Assembly: GCA_046351215.1 (NCBI GenBank)
Contig: JAXLYX010000007.1
Span: forward strand, 434,001 to 498,000
DNA length: 64,000 bases
Origin: JAXLYX01 sp046351215
GTDB lineage: Bacteria; Myxococcota_A; Polyangia; Polyangiales; Houyiibacteriaceae
Reading direction: 5' to 3'
Every line of letters begins with the position of its first letter. The stretch's first letter is position 1. The notes below the pieces were generated by a model that was not told the DNA's origin, made no database searches, and worked only from the letters and a program-made list of their open reading frames with translations. The translations under genes were made by a program, and so were the position numbers. Below, one piece after another: positions 24,731 through 33,606 of this stretch.

Positions 24731-25546
24731 TCAGGCCTCGTGGCCGCGCTCGTCGTCGTGGGCGTCGTGGGCGTCGTCGGCGTGCTCGTCCTCGGCGCCC
24801 TTCGCCTTCGTTCCGTCGGCGCCTTTCGAGGAGGGGCGCGGAAGGTGGCGACGCTCGCGGAGGAACTCGAGGAACGCGAGCGCCGCGTCGAGCTCGCGGG
24901 TCGGCAGGAGGTCGATGAGCTGGTGGAGCTTGCGGCGGTGGGCCTCGGCGAGGGCCGCGCGGCTCTTCTTGACCACGCCCTCCACCCCCAGGCCCTCGGC
25001 GGCGGCCGGGGTCGCGACGGGCGTGCCCGTGGCGGTCTCCTGCGCCTTGGCCTCGTCGGCGGCCGGGACGCGCCACTGCGGACGCTCGATCGGCTCGATG
25101 CCGTGGGCCGTGAGCCAGGCCTCCATGCAGGAGCGGAGGCGCTCCGAGCGGAACGAGAACCAGCGCTCCCTGTCCACGGGGAAGCTCATGAGCACGTCCT
25201 TGAACCGTCGGAACGCGCCCTTCCCGTCGATCGACTGCACCAGCTTCTGCCGGAACTCGCCGTCCTCGACGGTCGCGATGAACCGCTCCATCCAGCGGTA
25301 CTGCTCGCGCGACGAGACCGGATCGATCCGGAGGTAGCTCGAGTCCGCCATGATGCGGTGGTGCATGGCGGGGTCGGCGATCCCGTCGACCACGCGGATC
25401 ACCTCGCCCGTCTCGAGGTGCAGGTAGCTGTGCACCTCGTGAGCGTTGTTCTCGAAGGCGTCTTCGAGCGCCTCCCAGGCGATGGGCACCTGACGAAGCT
25501 TCTTCGGGGCGCCCTTGTCGCCGACCTTGGTGTCCGCGTCGGTCAT
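24731..25546 (-). CDS. UPF0158-family protein with acidic, His-rich tail
   Basis: 271 residues. The first 160 match the UPF0158 family: IAWEALEDAFENN, YLHLETGEVIRV, DPVSSREQYRWMERF, RRFKDVLMSFPVDRERWFSF. A linker rich in Ala/Thr follows, then a second helical segment (about 190-235). The C-terminus of about 25 residues is acidic with repeated His (DEHADDAHDAHDDERGHE), a possible metal-binding tail. The function of the family is unknown. ATG 25546 overlaps the glpK stop (ATGA), so it is translated together with glycerol kinase. Confidence 0.8.
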   Translation of the reverse strand: MTDADTKVGDKGAPKKLRQVPIAWEALEDAFENNAHEVHSYLHLETGEVIRVVDGIADPAMHHRIMADSSYLRIDPVSSREQYRWMERFIATVEDGEFRQKLVQSIDGKGAFRRFKDVLMSFPVDRERWFSFRSERLRSCMEAWLTAHGIEPIERPQWRVPAADEAKAQETATGTPVATPAAAEGLGVEGVVKKSRAALAEAHRRKLHQLIDLLPTRELDAALAFLEFLRERRHLPRPSSKGADGTKAKGAEDEHADDAHDAHDDERGHEA

Positions 25547-27042
25547 GCTTTCCCCATGTCGCTACGGGCCCGCGCCACCGCGGAGCTCCACCGTGAGAGT
25601 CTCGCCTTGCGCTCGTCCGCGCCCATCGTGGGCTCGAACGTCTTCTCGATCGCGTGGGCCTTCACCACCGCCTCGCGGTCGGCGAAGACACCGACGGCGA
25701 GCCCCGCGAGGTAGGCCGCGCCGAGCGCCGTCGTCTCGACGGAGACGGGACGATCGACGCGCGTCGCCAGGATGTCCGCCTGGAACTGCATCATCAGCTC
25801 GTTCGCGGCCGCCCCGCCGTCGACGCGCAGGCGCCCGAGGGGACGTCCCGCGTCGCTCGCCATCGCGAGCGCGAGGTCCGCGACCTCGTACGCGATGCCC
25901 TCGAGGACGGCGCGGCAGATGTGCGCGGCCGTCGTGTCGCGCGTGATCCCGTAGAGCAGGCCGCGCGCATGCGGATCCCAATGGGGCGCGCCGAGGCCCG
26001 CGAGCGCGGGCACGAAGACGACGTCCCCGGTGGACTCGACCTTCCGCGCGAGGCCTTCGATCTCGCTCGAGGACTTGATGATGCCGAGTCCGTCGCGAAG
26101 CCACTGCACCGCGGCGCCCGCGATGAAGGCGCTTCCCTCGAGCGCGTAGGTCGTCTCGCCGCCGATGCGCCAGGCGATCGTGGTGAGGAGACCGTGCTTC
26201 GACGGGACCGGCGTGGATCCGGTGTTCATCAGCATGAAGGCGCCCGTGCCGTAGGTGCACTTCACGTCACCGGGCGAGAAGCAGGCCTGTCCGAAGAGGG
26301 CCGCCTGCTGGTCTCCGGCGATGCCCGCGATGGGGATCCCGTCGGGGAGCTCCGAGAGCCCGCGCGTGTGCGCGTAGACCTCGGACGAGCTCTTCACCTC
26401 GGGGAGCATCGAGGTCGGGACCCGGAGGGTCCGACAGAGATCCTCGTCCCAGGCGCCCTTGCCGATGTCGAGGAGGAGCGTGCGCGAGGCGTTCGTGACG
26501 TCCGTCACGTGCGCGGCGCCGCCCGAGAGGCGGTGCACGAGGAACGTGTCGATCGTGCCGAACGCGAGCTCGCCGCGCTCGGCGCGCGCGCGGGCGCCTT
26601 CGACGTGGTCGAGGATCCACTCGACCTTGGTCCCACTGAAGTACGGGTCGAGGACGAGGCCCGTACGGACGCGGAAGGAGACCTCGTGTCCCGCCGCGCG
26701 GAGCTCGGCGCAGCGGTCCGCCGTCCGGCGGTCCTGCCACACGATCGCGCGATGGATCGGCTTTCCGGTCGAGCGCTCGAAGACGACGGTGGTCTCGCGC
26801 TGGTTCGTGATGCCGATGCCGAGGCACTGCTTCGGGTCGACCTTCGCCGCGGCGAGCGCACGCGAGAGCGCCTCCCGGACGCTCGCCCAGATCTCCTCGA
26901 GATCGTGCTCGACCCATCCGGGACGTGGGTAGTGTTGTGGGAACTCGACGTTCGCGCGGCCGAGAATGCGCGCGTCCGTCCCCAGGACGACCACGGTGGA
27001 GCCCGTGGTCCCCTGGTCGATCGACAAGAGGAAGCCCGACAT
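25543..27042 (-). CDS. glpK: Glycerol kinase
   Basis: 499 residues, the usual length. It phosphorylates glycerol to glycerol 3-phosphate. The FGGY motifs are clear: LSIDQGTTGST at the start (phosphate 1), ITNQRETTVVFE, IVWQDRRT, GIAGDQQAALFGQ, YGTGAFMLMNTG and LRVDGGAAANELMMQFQAD. The family start MSGFLLSIDQG fixes ATG 27042. No glpF or glpD is next to it; instead it overlaps the UPF0158 gene downstream, and an ECF sigma gene lies 113 bp upstream. High confidence in enzyme identity. Confidence 0.96.
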   Translation of the reverse strand: MSGFLLSIDQGTTGSTVVVLGTDARILGRANVEFPQHYPRPGWVEHDLEEIWASVREALSRALAAAKVDPKQCLGIGITNQRETTVVFERSTGKPIHRAIVWQDRRTADRCAELRAAGHEVSFRVRTGLVLDPYFSGTKVEWILDHVEGARARAERGELAFGTIDTFLVHRLSGGAAHVTDVTNASRTLLLDIGKGAWDEDLCRTLRVPTSMLPEVKSSSEVYAHTRGLSELPDGIPIAGIAGDQQAALFGQACFSPGDVKCTYGTGAFMLMNTGSTPVPSKHGLLTTIAWRIGGETTYALEGSAFIAGAAVQWLRDGLGIIKSSSEIEGLARKVESTGDVVFVPALAGLGAPHWDPHARGLLYGITRDTTAAHICRAVLEGIAYEVADLALAMASDAGRPLGRLRVDGGAAANELMMQFQADILATRVDRPVSVETTALGAAYLAGLAVGVFADREAVVKAHAIEKTFEPTMGADERKARLSRWSSAVARARSDMGKA

Positions 27043-27155
27043 ACGAGCCTGACGGTATCGGACCCGGGCCCCGGCCGCAAAGGTGAAGATCCCCGGACCG
27101 TCGCGCGGCGGCCCCGATGTGGGATACGGCTCGCCCCCGAGGGTGGCGCGAGCCC

Positions 27156-27734
27156 TCAGGCGGCGTGGCCGATCCCGTGCTCGAACGCCGCGTCGCGGAG
27201 CTTCTCGCGGAGCGCCCGCCGCCCTCGATGCAGCCGCGACATCACGGTCCCGACGGGGCATCCGAGAGCGTCGGCCGCCTCCTGGTACGAGTAGTCCCGC
27301 AGGCCGACGAGGAGCACCACGTCGCGGAATTCCTCGGGCAGATCGGCGAGCGCCTGCTCGACCGCGCGCGACAGCGGGCGCACGCCGTGGAGCACCTCGT
27401 GCTCGGGCGTGCTCGGCAGGTCGCGCGGCTGCGCGGCGGCGGAGTCGAGCGCGCGGCGTTCGGCCCGTCGCCGGCGGACGCCGTCGAGGAACGCGTTGCG
27501 CAGGATGCGATGGAGCCAAGCACGGACGTTCGAGCCGTCGGCGAAGCGGCCCCAGGCCCCGTACGCTCGCTCGAGGGTCTCCTGCACCAAGTCCTCGGCC
27601 TCGATCGACGAGCGCGTCAGGCGTTGGGCCGTGCGCCGGAGCTCGGGCGCGATCGGCGCGGTCTCGCGGGCGAAGTCCTCGGCATGGCAGATGGGCATCG
27701 TCATGCCCACGACCTGGAGCAAGACCGATGCCAT
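27156..27734 (-). CDS. ECF-type RNA polymerase sigma factor
   Basis: 192 residues with the two sigma domains of the extracytoplasmic-function group. Region 2 is around 25-95 (SSIEAEDLVQETLERAYG, FADGSNVRAWLHRILRNAF). Region 4 is around 130-185 (LADLPEEFRDVVLL, YSYQEAADALGCPVGTVMSRLHRGR). Regions 1 and 3 are absent, as expected. No gene resembling an anti-sigma factor is adjacent: glpK lies downstream and nnr upstream. ATG 27734 is the longest start; ATGs at 27704 and 27698 are also possible and none has a convincing ribosome site. Two related palindromes lie 53-95 bp upstream of the start. Confidence 0.9.
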   Translation of the reverse strand: MASVLLQVVGMTMPICHAEDFARETAPIAPELRRTAQRLTRSSIEAEDLVQETLERAYGAWGRFADGSNVRAWLHRILRNAFLDGVRRRRAERRALDSAAAQPRDLPSTPEHEVLHGVRPLSRAVEQALADLPEEFRDVVLLVGLRDYSYQEAADALGCPVGTVMSRLHRGRRALREKLRDAAFEHGIGHAA

Positions 27735-27786
27735 GCTCGGACGACTGAAATCGTTCACGAATTCGACGCCATCGGTCCGAACCCCT

Positions 27787-27829
27787 GCCAGCCTGGCTCG
27801 GGGCGGGAGCGCGTCCTGCCAACTTGGCA
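27787..27829. promoter_or_regulatory. Tandem palindromes upstream of the ECF sigma gene
   Basis: GCCAGCCTGGC (27787-27797) and TGCCAACTTGGCA (27817-27829) share the form GCCA-R-C-Y-TGGC. Their centres (27792 and 27823) are 31 bp apart, close to three helical turns, so one regulator could bind both on the same DNA face. They lie in the 116-bp gap between nnr and the sigma gene. Confidence 0.45.
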
Positions 27830-27850
27830 CTAGGAGCCGCCCTGGCGCGC

Positions 27851-29359
27851 TCAGGAGGCGCGCAGACGCGCGAGCACGCCCGGGAGCGCGTCCGCGACCT
27901 CGGAGACGAAAAGGCCGCGGTCGGTCACGGCAGCCGCCTCTCCCGCGAGCGCATGCCAGCCCACGCCTGCCGCGACCGTCTCGAGGGTGGCCGCCTCGGC
28001 GACGACCGCGCCGAGCAGACCCGCGAGGACGTCGCCGGCGCCGGCGGTGCCGAGAGCAGGCGTTCCGAACGGACAGACGACGAGGGGACGATCGGGAGCG
28101 GCGACGACCGTGCGCGCCCCCTTGAGGACCACCAGGGCCGACGCCGCGTCCGAGAGACGACGCGCGGCGTCGAAGCGGTTCTCCTGCACCTCTGCCGTCT
28201 CGCATCCGAGCAGGCGCGCGGCCTCCCGGGGATGCGGCGTGAGGATCCGTGGACCTCGCGCGTGCCGGAGGGACTCGAGGCCGGCCCGCGCGAGAAGGTG
28301 CAGGCCGTCCGCGTCGATCACGACCGGCATCGGAGCCTCGAGCGCGAGCTCGCGGAAGACGGCCGCGGCGTCCTCGCCGAGCCCCATCCCGGGTCCGAGG
28401 ACGACGCTGCGCTTGCCCTCGAGCGCGCTCGCGAATCCCTGCCCTCCCGAGGGCCATGCGAGCGTCATCAGCTCGAGCACCCGGGGCTCGACCGACGCGC
28501 GGGCCTCGGGCGGGACGGCGAGCGTCACGAGCCCGGCCCCCGCGCGAAGGGCGGCGCGGCCCGCCAGGATCGCCGCCCCCGTGGTCCCGGGGGCTCCGCC
28601 GACGACGAGAACGTGGCCGTTCGTCCCCTTGTGGGCATCGTTCGGGCGACGCGGGAACGCCGACGCGACGTCCTCGGCCTCGAGGAGGAACGCACCCGCG
28701 CGCTCGGGCTCCGGGACTCCGATGCTGGCCACGACGACCTTCCCCGCATGCTCCGCCCCTGGGAACGCATGGAGACCTCGCTTGGCGCCGCCGAACGTGA
28801 CCGTGAGCTGCGCTCGAACGGCCCGTCCGAGAACGGCTCCCGTATCCGAGTCGATCCCGCTCGGGAGATCGAGCGCCACGACGGTCGCCTGGGACTCGAC
28901 GATCGCTCGGACCGCGTCGGCGTGGACGCCACCGAGCTCGCGCGAGAGCCCCGTCCCGAAGAGCCCGTCGACGACGAGCGTGCAGTGCCCGAGCTTCGCC
29001 CGCAGCGTGGAGAACGCGGCGTCCCGGACCTCCGCGAAGACGAGCCCCGACCGACGTAGGGCATCGAGGTTGATCCGGGCGTCGCCCTTCACCTCGTCGA
29101 CGCTGGCTCCCACGAGGAAGCTCGTCGTGCGGACGCCCGCGTTCGCGAGATGTCGCGCCACGACCCAGGCATCTCCGCCGTTCTGCCCGGCCCCGCCGAT
29201 GCAGACGACGTGTCGAAGTCGATCCGGGAAGTGCTCGAGGATCGCCTCGGCCGCGCCGCGCCCGGCGTTCTCCATCAAGACGAGGCTCGGGAGACCGAGA
29301 CGCTCGACGGCGTCGCGATCCATCGAGCGCGCTTCGTCGCGGGTGAGCAATGCCCTCAT
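27851..29359 (-). CDS. nnr: Bifunctional NAD(P)H-hydrate epimerase / ADP-dependent dehydratase
   Basis: 502 residues that repair damaged NAD(P)H. Residues 1-215 are the YjeF-N epimerase (LMENAGRGAAE, CIGGAGQNGGDAWVVARHL, LDLPSGIDSDTG). Residues 225-500 are the ribokinase-like dehydratase (KGTNGHVLVVGGAPGTTGAA, LTPHPREAARLL, GTAGAGDVLAG). Both halves look intact. ATG 29359 overlaps the stop of the upstream MBL-fold gene (ATGA), so the two are coupled. In many bacteria nnr sits beside tsaE; here tsaE is about 20 kb away. Confidence 0.95.
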   Translation of the reverse strand: MRALLTRDEARSMDRDAVERLGLPSLVLMENAGRGAAEAILEHFPDRLRHVVCIGGAGQNGGDAWVVARHLANAGVRTTSFLVGASVDEVKGDARINLDALRRSGLVFAEVRDAAFSTLRAKLGHCTLVVDGLFGTGLSRELGGVHADAVRAIVESQATVVALDLPSGIDSDTGAVLGRAVRAQLTVTFGGAKRGLHAFPGAEHAGKVVVASIGVPEPERAGAFLLEAEDVASAFPRRPNDAHKGTNGHVLVVGGAPGTTGAAILAGRAALRAGAGLVTLAVPPEARASVEPRVLELMTLAWPSGGQGFASALEGKRSVVLGPGMGLGEDAAAVFRELALEAPMPVVIDADGLHLLARAGLESLRHARGPRILTPHPREAARLLGCETAEVQENRFDAARRLSDAASALVVLKGARTVVAAPDRPLVVCPFGTPALGTAGAGDVLAGLLGAVVAEAATLETVAAGVGWHALAGEAAAVTDRGLFVSEVADALPGVLARLRAS

Positions 29360-30138
29360 CGCGAGACTCCCGGCCGTCGCGCGACCAGCACGCGCAGCCC
29401 GTCGTACGCCAGCGTGAGCGGCCCCTCGTAGCCGGCCGCGCGGACCTCGCCGCGCACGTCGACGGAGTCGCACGCGGGATAGAAATGCGTGAGCACGAGG
29501 TGCCCCACGCCCGCGTCGCGCGCGGTGATCGCCGCCGTGCGCGTCGAGAGATGGCTCGAGCTCTCGCGGTAGGCGGGATGACTGCACTCGACCAGGGCGA
29601 GATCGACGCCGCGGCAGAGATCGATGAGCCTCGAGCTCGGGCCCGAGTCGCCGCTGAAGGCGAACGTCGCGCCGTCGCATTCCACGCGGAACCCGAGGGC
29701 GCCTTCGACGTGCGCGACCGTCCTCGCCTCGAGCCGGAACGGGCCGTGGACGAGGTGCTCGCCGTCGTCGAGCTCGACGAGGGTCCGGACGCCGTGCGGG
29801 TCACCGACCCCGCTGCCATAGGTCGCCTCGAGGCCGGCCACGAAGCGCGCGTGACCGATGGGGCCCGCGAGGACGATCGGCGTCTCGACCGGGGGCTCGA
29901 CGACGTTGCGTCCGAAGAGCACGGCCGCGAGGTCGCAACAATGATCCACGTGGTGGTGCGTGATGGCGATCGCACCGACGTCCGCGAGGCCGATTCCCGC
30001 CGACGGCCATCGCCGCGTCGACCCGGGGCCGCACTCGAGCAGGAGCCAGGTCCCGTCGTCCGCGCGGAGGGCATAGCCGCTCGTGCCTCGCTCGGGGTGG
30101 GGAATCGAGGTGCCGGAGCCGAGGACGACGAGCTCCAT
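29356..30138 (-). CDS. Metallo-beta-lactamase-fold hydrolase, RNase Z-like
   Basis: 260 residues of the ElaC/RNase Z-like part of the MBL superfamily. MELVVLGSGTSIP opens the sheet, THHHVDH (60-66) is the metal motif, and later ligands are in AFSGDSG, LVECSH and LVLTHFYP. The exosite insertion that binds tRNA in true RNase Z is not evident, so a small-molecule phosphodiesterase or other hydrolase is as likely as tRNA 3' processing. It overlaps nnr downstream and follows prkA by only 4 bp, so the three genes look like one transcript. Confidence 0.82.
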   Translation of the reverse strand: MELVVLGSGTSIPHPERGTSGYALRADDGTWLLLECGPGSTRRWPSAGIGLADVGAIAITHHHVDHCCDLAAVLFGRNVVEPPVETPIVLAGPIGHARFVAGLEATYGSGVGDPHGVRTLVELDDGEHLVHGPFRLEARTVAHVEGALGFRVECDGATFAFSGDSGPSSRLIDLCRGVDLALVECSHPAYRESSSHLSTRTAAITARDAGVGHLVLTHFYPACDSVDVRGEVRAAGYEGPLTLAYDGLRVLVARRPGVSR

Positions 30139-30142
30139 GGAA

Positions 30143-32395
30143 TCAGCCCTCCGCGTAGCGAGCGGACGCGAGCGCGCCGAGCGCGATCTTCGCGCTCGCC
30201 TCCACGTAGCCGTGCGCGCCGAGGAACCGGGAGAGCGCCGCCTTCGCGTCCGCGTCCCGCACGGGATCGAGCTCCTCGCCTCCTTCGAGCAGGAGGAGCA
30301 CGTCGACGAGCAGGCGACGCATCTCGCCCCGCTTCGCGGCGAAGTACGCCGACTCCATCTGCTGGAGGAGGTGCGGGAAGACCTTCGCGTACTCCACCCG
30401 GGCGTCCGGGTGGTCGATCGCGTAGCTCGCGATCGTGGCGAGGATCTCGCCCCGGAATTCCGCTGCTCCCCGGACCTCGAGCATGCGCTCGACGCGCTCC
30501 ATCAGCTCGGCATCGGGTTCCTCGGTCTTGCCGGTGACGGGATTGTAGACCTTCTCCTTCTTCACCCAGTGCGAGACGTGCGTCACGTAGCGCTCGAAGA
30601 GCTCGCCGTACTGCTGGGCATCGACGAGGCCGCTCGCCTGCCGGAGCTCGTCCTCGACCCGATCGAGCCAGGCCGTGCGCGCGATCTCCACGAAGCCCCT
30701 GGCGTCGAAATACCCCGAGTCCGGCTTCTGCTTCAGGAAGTCGTAGTCGTCGCGCTTGCAGAGCGAAGCGAGCGCCTCGAGCACGTGGAGCGGCGTGAGG
30801 CATCCACCGTCGACGTCGGCCGCCACGTCGAAGAGCAGCGAGCGGATCTCGCGCGGCGAAGCGCCGCTCATGCCTTCGTAGGGCGTGGTCCGAGCGTATT
30901 CGTCGTGGACGGCCGGGAGGCCGTTGCGGAGCGCCTTCGCCTCGTCCTCGCTCATGCGCGCCGGGACGGTCCCGTGCGCGTAGAGCTCCGCCTTCTCGGC
31001 GGGCGAGAGCGAGGCGGCCGCCCGCGAGAGCGCGGCGTCCTCGTAGTGGTCGCGGCGCGGGGGACGCAGACGCGTCAGCACGCCCCAGTAGGCCGCCACG
31101 AACGTCGTGTGCGGCGCGACGTGACATCGGATCTGGGGGAGGACCTGGGCGTCGTAGATGCCCCGCTCCTGGACGTGATCGAGGAGGTAGGGAACGCGCA
31201 CCGGGGTGATGCGGCCTCGGAACGAATGGTAGTCCGGATGCTCGCGGAACGCGGCGAGGTGGAGCTCGTTCGAGCTCGCCACCAGCACGGAGTTCAGCGC
31301 CAGCGTTCCCACGTTGAGGGAGACCTCGCCGTTCTCGATCGCGAGCAGGAGGTACTTCCAGGCGTCGAGCGGACGCTTCAGGAGATCGCTGTACTCGATC
31401 ACGCCCGCGCTCCCGTCGACGAGCTCGCCGACGGACTCGTAGAGCGAGAGGGCCGAGAGCGAGGCCGGCAGGAGATGCAGCGAGCGGTCGGCCGTGATCT
31501 GCCGCTCGGCGGCGTCGACGGCCATCTGCGGACCGATCGTGACGGCGCCCTGCCGGTAGCGACGCGAGATCGTGAAGCGCTCGACCTGCACGTGCGCGAG
31601 GACTCGACCGAGATCCCCGCGGTACGCGTCGAGGAGTGCCTCGAAGATCTGCTTGTTCTTCCGGCCGAGCTCGCCCTGGTAGAGGAGATCCGGAGGCTGC
31701 GCCTCGACGCCGCCGTCGGCATAGAGCGCCCGGAGCAGCCGACGACGCTCGCGGAGCGGGAGGAGCAGGAGCGGATGCTCGCGCGTCTCGCTCACGATCT
31801 TCACCTGGATGCGATCCTCGGGGAGGAGCGCGAAGCTCTCGCCGGGTTTCGGGGCGTCGGAGACGACTCCGAAGCCGATGCCCTTGCCCTCGCGCGTGTG
31901 CGGGAAGACCCAGGAGAAGCGGTAGAGGGCCCCCTCGTCCCGTTGCGAATAGGCCTCGAGGCCGCGCATCAGGCAGGCTGCGAAGGTCGACTTGGCGCTC
32001 CCGTTGGGGCCGTGCAGCAAGAGCAGGCGATTGGTGCGGCCCTCGCGCTCGAAGCCCGCGAGCGAGCGGTGGAGGGCCTCTTGGAGCTCCTCCTGCCCGA
32101 CGAGGTGATCGCTCCGCCGCTTCGCCACGTCGCCGTTCGCCTCGCTCGTCGGCTCGCCGAAGTCGAGGTCGAAGAGGCGGAAGCGGCGCGCACGGCCCCA
32201 GGGCCGGTCGACCTCGTAGGTGCCGAAGCAGTCGAGCGCGCCCTTCAGGTAGCGCGCAGCGTCTCGCGTGTGGCGGTACGGGTGCTCGCGGACGAGGGAG
32301 AGGTACTGGTCGAAGGAGAGGACCCTTCGCTCCGCATCGAAGCGGGCGCGGACATTCGAGTGGAGATTCCGGAGCGCTTCGTCGACCTCCCCCAT
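30143..32395 (-). CDS. prkA: PrkA family Ser protein kinase / AAA+ protein
   Basis: 750 residues, about 100 longer than PrkA of E. coli or Bacillus. The N-terminal two thirds is the PrkA-type AAA domain with Walker A LHGPNGSAKST (about 128-138), then DLLYQGELGRKNKQIFEALL and the SVLVASSNELHL segment. The C-terminal part (about 490-680, VHDEYARTTPYEGMSGASPREIR through VSHWVKKEKVYNPVTGKTEEP) is the PrkA C-terminal domain. PrkA is usually co-transcribed with a DUF444 protein (YeaH) and a SpoVR homologue; neither is present here. Relatives have been described as kinases and, in Bacillus, as an AAA+ protease, so the activity should be treated as open. Confidence 0.9.
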   Translation of the reverse strand: MGEVDEALRNLHSNVRARFDAERRVLSFDQYLSLVREHPYRHTRDAARYLKGALDCFGTYEVDRPWGRARRFRLFDLDFGEPTSEANGDVAKRRSDHLVGQEELQEALHRSLAGFEREGRTNRLLLLHGPNGSAKSTFAACLMRGLEAYSQRDEGALYRFSWVFPHTREGKGIGFGVVSDAPKPGESFALLPEDRIQVKIVSETREHPLLLLPLRERRRLLRALYADGGVEAQPPDLLYQGELGRKNKQIFEALLDAYRGDLGRVLAHVQVERFTISRRYRQGAVTIGPQMAVDAAERQITADRSLHLLPASLSALSLYESVGELVDGSAGVIEYSDLLKRPLDAWKYLLLAIENGEVSLNVGTLALNSVLVASSNELHLAAFREHPDYHSFRGRITPVRVPYLLDHVQERGIYDAQVLPQIRCHVAPHTTFVAAYWGVLTRLRPPRRDHYEDAALSRAAASLSPAEKAELYAHGTVPARMSEDEAKALRNGLPAVHDEYARTTPYEGMSGASPREIRSLLFDVAADVDGGCLTPLHVLEALASLCKRDDYDFLKQKPDSGYFDARGFVEIARTAWLDRVEDELRQASGLVDAQQYGELFERYVTHVSHWVKKEKVYNPVTGKTEEPDAELMERVERMLEVRGAAEFRGEILATIASYAIDHPDARVEYAKVFPHLLQQMESAYFAAKRGEMRRLLVDVLLLLEGGEELDPVRDADAKAALSRFLGAHGYVEASAKIALGALASARYAEG

Positions 32396-32405
32396 GGTCC
32401 TCCCG

Positions 32406-32924
32406 TCACTGCACCGCGACTCGGAGCGCGAGCTGCTCCTCCTGCGGCAGGCAATTGGTCTCGGTGCAGATCGCGAACGCGACCTTCGCGCGCAGCTCCT
32501 GCTCGCCGGCGGCGCCGGGCGTGACCGGCACCTGGAATTCGAAATGGGCCTCGTCGAAGGCCGCCGCGTCGCCGCGCTCGAGCCGCGCCTTCGGGAACGA
32601 CAGCGACGACGGCCCCGAGACCTCGACCGACACGGGGAAGTCCTGGTTCACGTGCCAGCCGTTCCGCGCGGTGAGCGTGATCTTCACTTGGCCGAGCTGG
32701 CCTGCGTGCAGGGCCGCACCGTCCGTGGCGGCCGCGAGCTGGAAGTTGTCGCGGTCGACACGCGGACCGGCCGGAGCCGCCGGCGCGGCGGGGGCAGGCG
32801 GAGCCGGCGTGGTCGGCGAGGACGCGCCTCCCGCGGAGGAGCTCGCCCCCGAGCCCGGCTCGTTGCCGCCCCCACAGGCGGCGGCCCACACGATCGCGAT
32901 CCCGACGAGTCCCCGACGAAGCAT
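32406..32924 (-). CDS. Lipoprotein with DsbD-N-like domain
   Basis: 172 residues. The signal peptide ends in the lipobox WAAAC (Cys at about 17), followed by a Gly/Ser/Pro/Ala linker of about 40 residues. The domain (about 60-172) begins DNFQLAAATDGAALHAGQLG and contains TARNGWHVNQDFP and AFAICTETNCLPQ. The paired Cys near the end and the preceding Trp-His region resemble the N-terminal, periplasmic domain of DsbD-type thiol-disulfide proteins, without DsbD's membrane part. It may exchange disulfides or merely keep the fold. It lies 10 bp upstream of prkA on the same strand. ATG 32924 is chosen because the signal peptide starts there. Confidence 0.68.
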   Translation of the reverse strand: MLRRGLVGIAIVWAAACGGGNEPGSGASSSAGGASSPTTPAPPAPAAPAAPAGPRVDRDNFQLAAATDGAALHAGQLGQVKITLTARNGWHVNQDFPVSVEVSGPSSLSFPKARLERGDAAAFDEAHFEFQVPVTPGAAGEQELRAKVAFAICTETNCLPQEEQLALRVAVQ

Positions 32925-33014
32925 CCGTCCTCCGACACGGCGACCTGGGGCCGCCGCTGCATCATGCCGCCGCGGACGAGGCCGTGGCAACGATTCCTTC
33001 CCTATCCGTCCCAC

Positions 33015-33575
33015 CTACTGCGCCGCGCTCGAGAGGCGCGCGCGGTGCTGGATGGCCTGGTTCACGGTGGCGAGCACGCCGTTCGAGGCCGGCGAGAGAT
33101 GCCAACGGGCGACGACGTCCCCGTTCGACTCCTGCTTCCATTTCACGAACGCGACGAACGGACGGTCGAGGATGCGCCGCTCGTTCTGCGCGATCGAGTC
33201 GTAACCGGCCTCGTCCTCGCGAGCCGCGAAGGCGGGATCCGCGGGTCGGTCGCCGAGCAACACGCGATCGATCGAGACCTGGAGCCGGAAGCTGTCCTTC
33301 CCGTCCGGCGTCGTCACGTGGCGCACCGCCTCGAGGTTCACGACCATCACGATGTCCCCGGACGTCACGCGTCCGACGAGGTCGCTCGCCCAGTCGTCGT
33401 ACCAACGCCCCTCGAGGATGTCGGGCTCGCTGACGACGTCGACCGCGTTGTCGAAGACGGCGGCGTCCTGTGCGGTGAAGGGCGACGAAACGCGCGGCCC
33501 GCTCGCCCCACCTCCGCAGGACACGAGCAGGAGGGCCGAAGCGAGCACGGGGACGAGGAAGGGAGAGCTGCGCAC
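33015..33575 (-). CDS. Predicted lipoprotein, unknown function
   Basis: 186 residues with a signal peptide and lipobox (LLLVSC, Cys at about 20), then a mixed alpha/beta domain (FDNAVDVVSEPDILEGRW, LVGRVTSGDIVMVVNLEAV, PFVAFVKWKQ). Trp, Asp and Arg are well distributed, as in a folded domain, but no motif is recognised. It lies between the pseudouridine synthase (31 bp upstream) and the DsbD-N-like lipoprotein (90 bp downstream) on the same strand. Similar strand order to small myxobacterial lipoproteins is an impression only. Confidence 0.7.
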   Translation of the reverse strand: MRSSPFLVPVLASALLLVSCGGGASGPRVSSPFTAQDAAVFDNAVDVVSEPDILEGRWYDDWASDLVGRVTSGDIVMVVNLEAVRHVTTPDGKDSFRLQVSIDRVLLGDRPADPAFAAREDEAGYDSIAQNERRILDRPFVAFVKWKQESNGDVVARWHLSPASNGVLATVNQAIQHRARLSSAAQ

Positions 33576-33606
33576 GCCCCGATGGTAGCAGGGCCCGGGC
33601 CGTCGG

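Noticed and set aside
27817..27850. A sigma-54 (-24/-12) promoter around TTGGCAC
   Set aside because: The GC at the -12 position does not fall at the required spacing on either strand; the sequence is better explained as half of a palindrome.
29356..30138. Calling the MBL protein RNase Z (rnz)
   Set aside because: The core motifs fit the superfamily, but the flexible arm that binds tRNA in true RNase Z is not evident, so only a general call was made.
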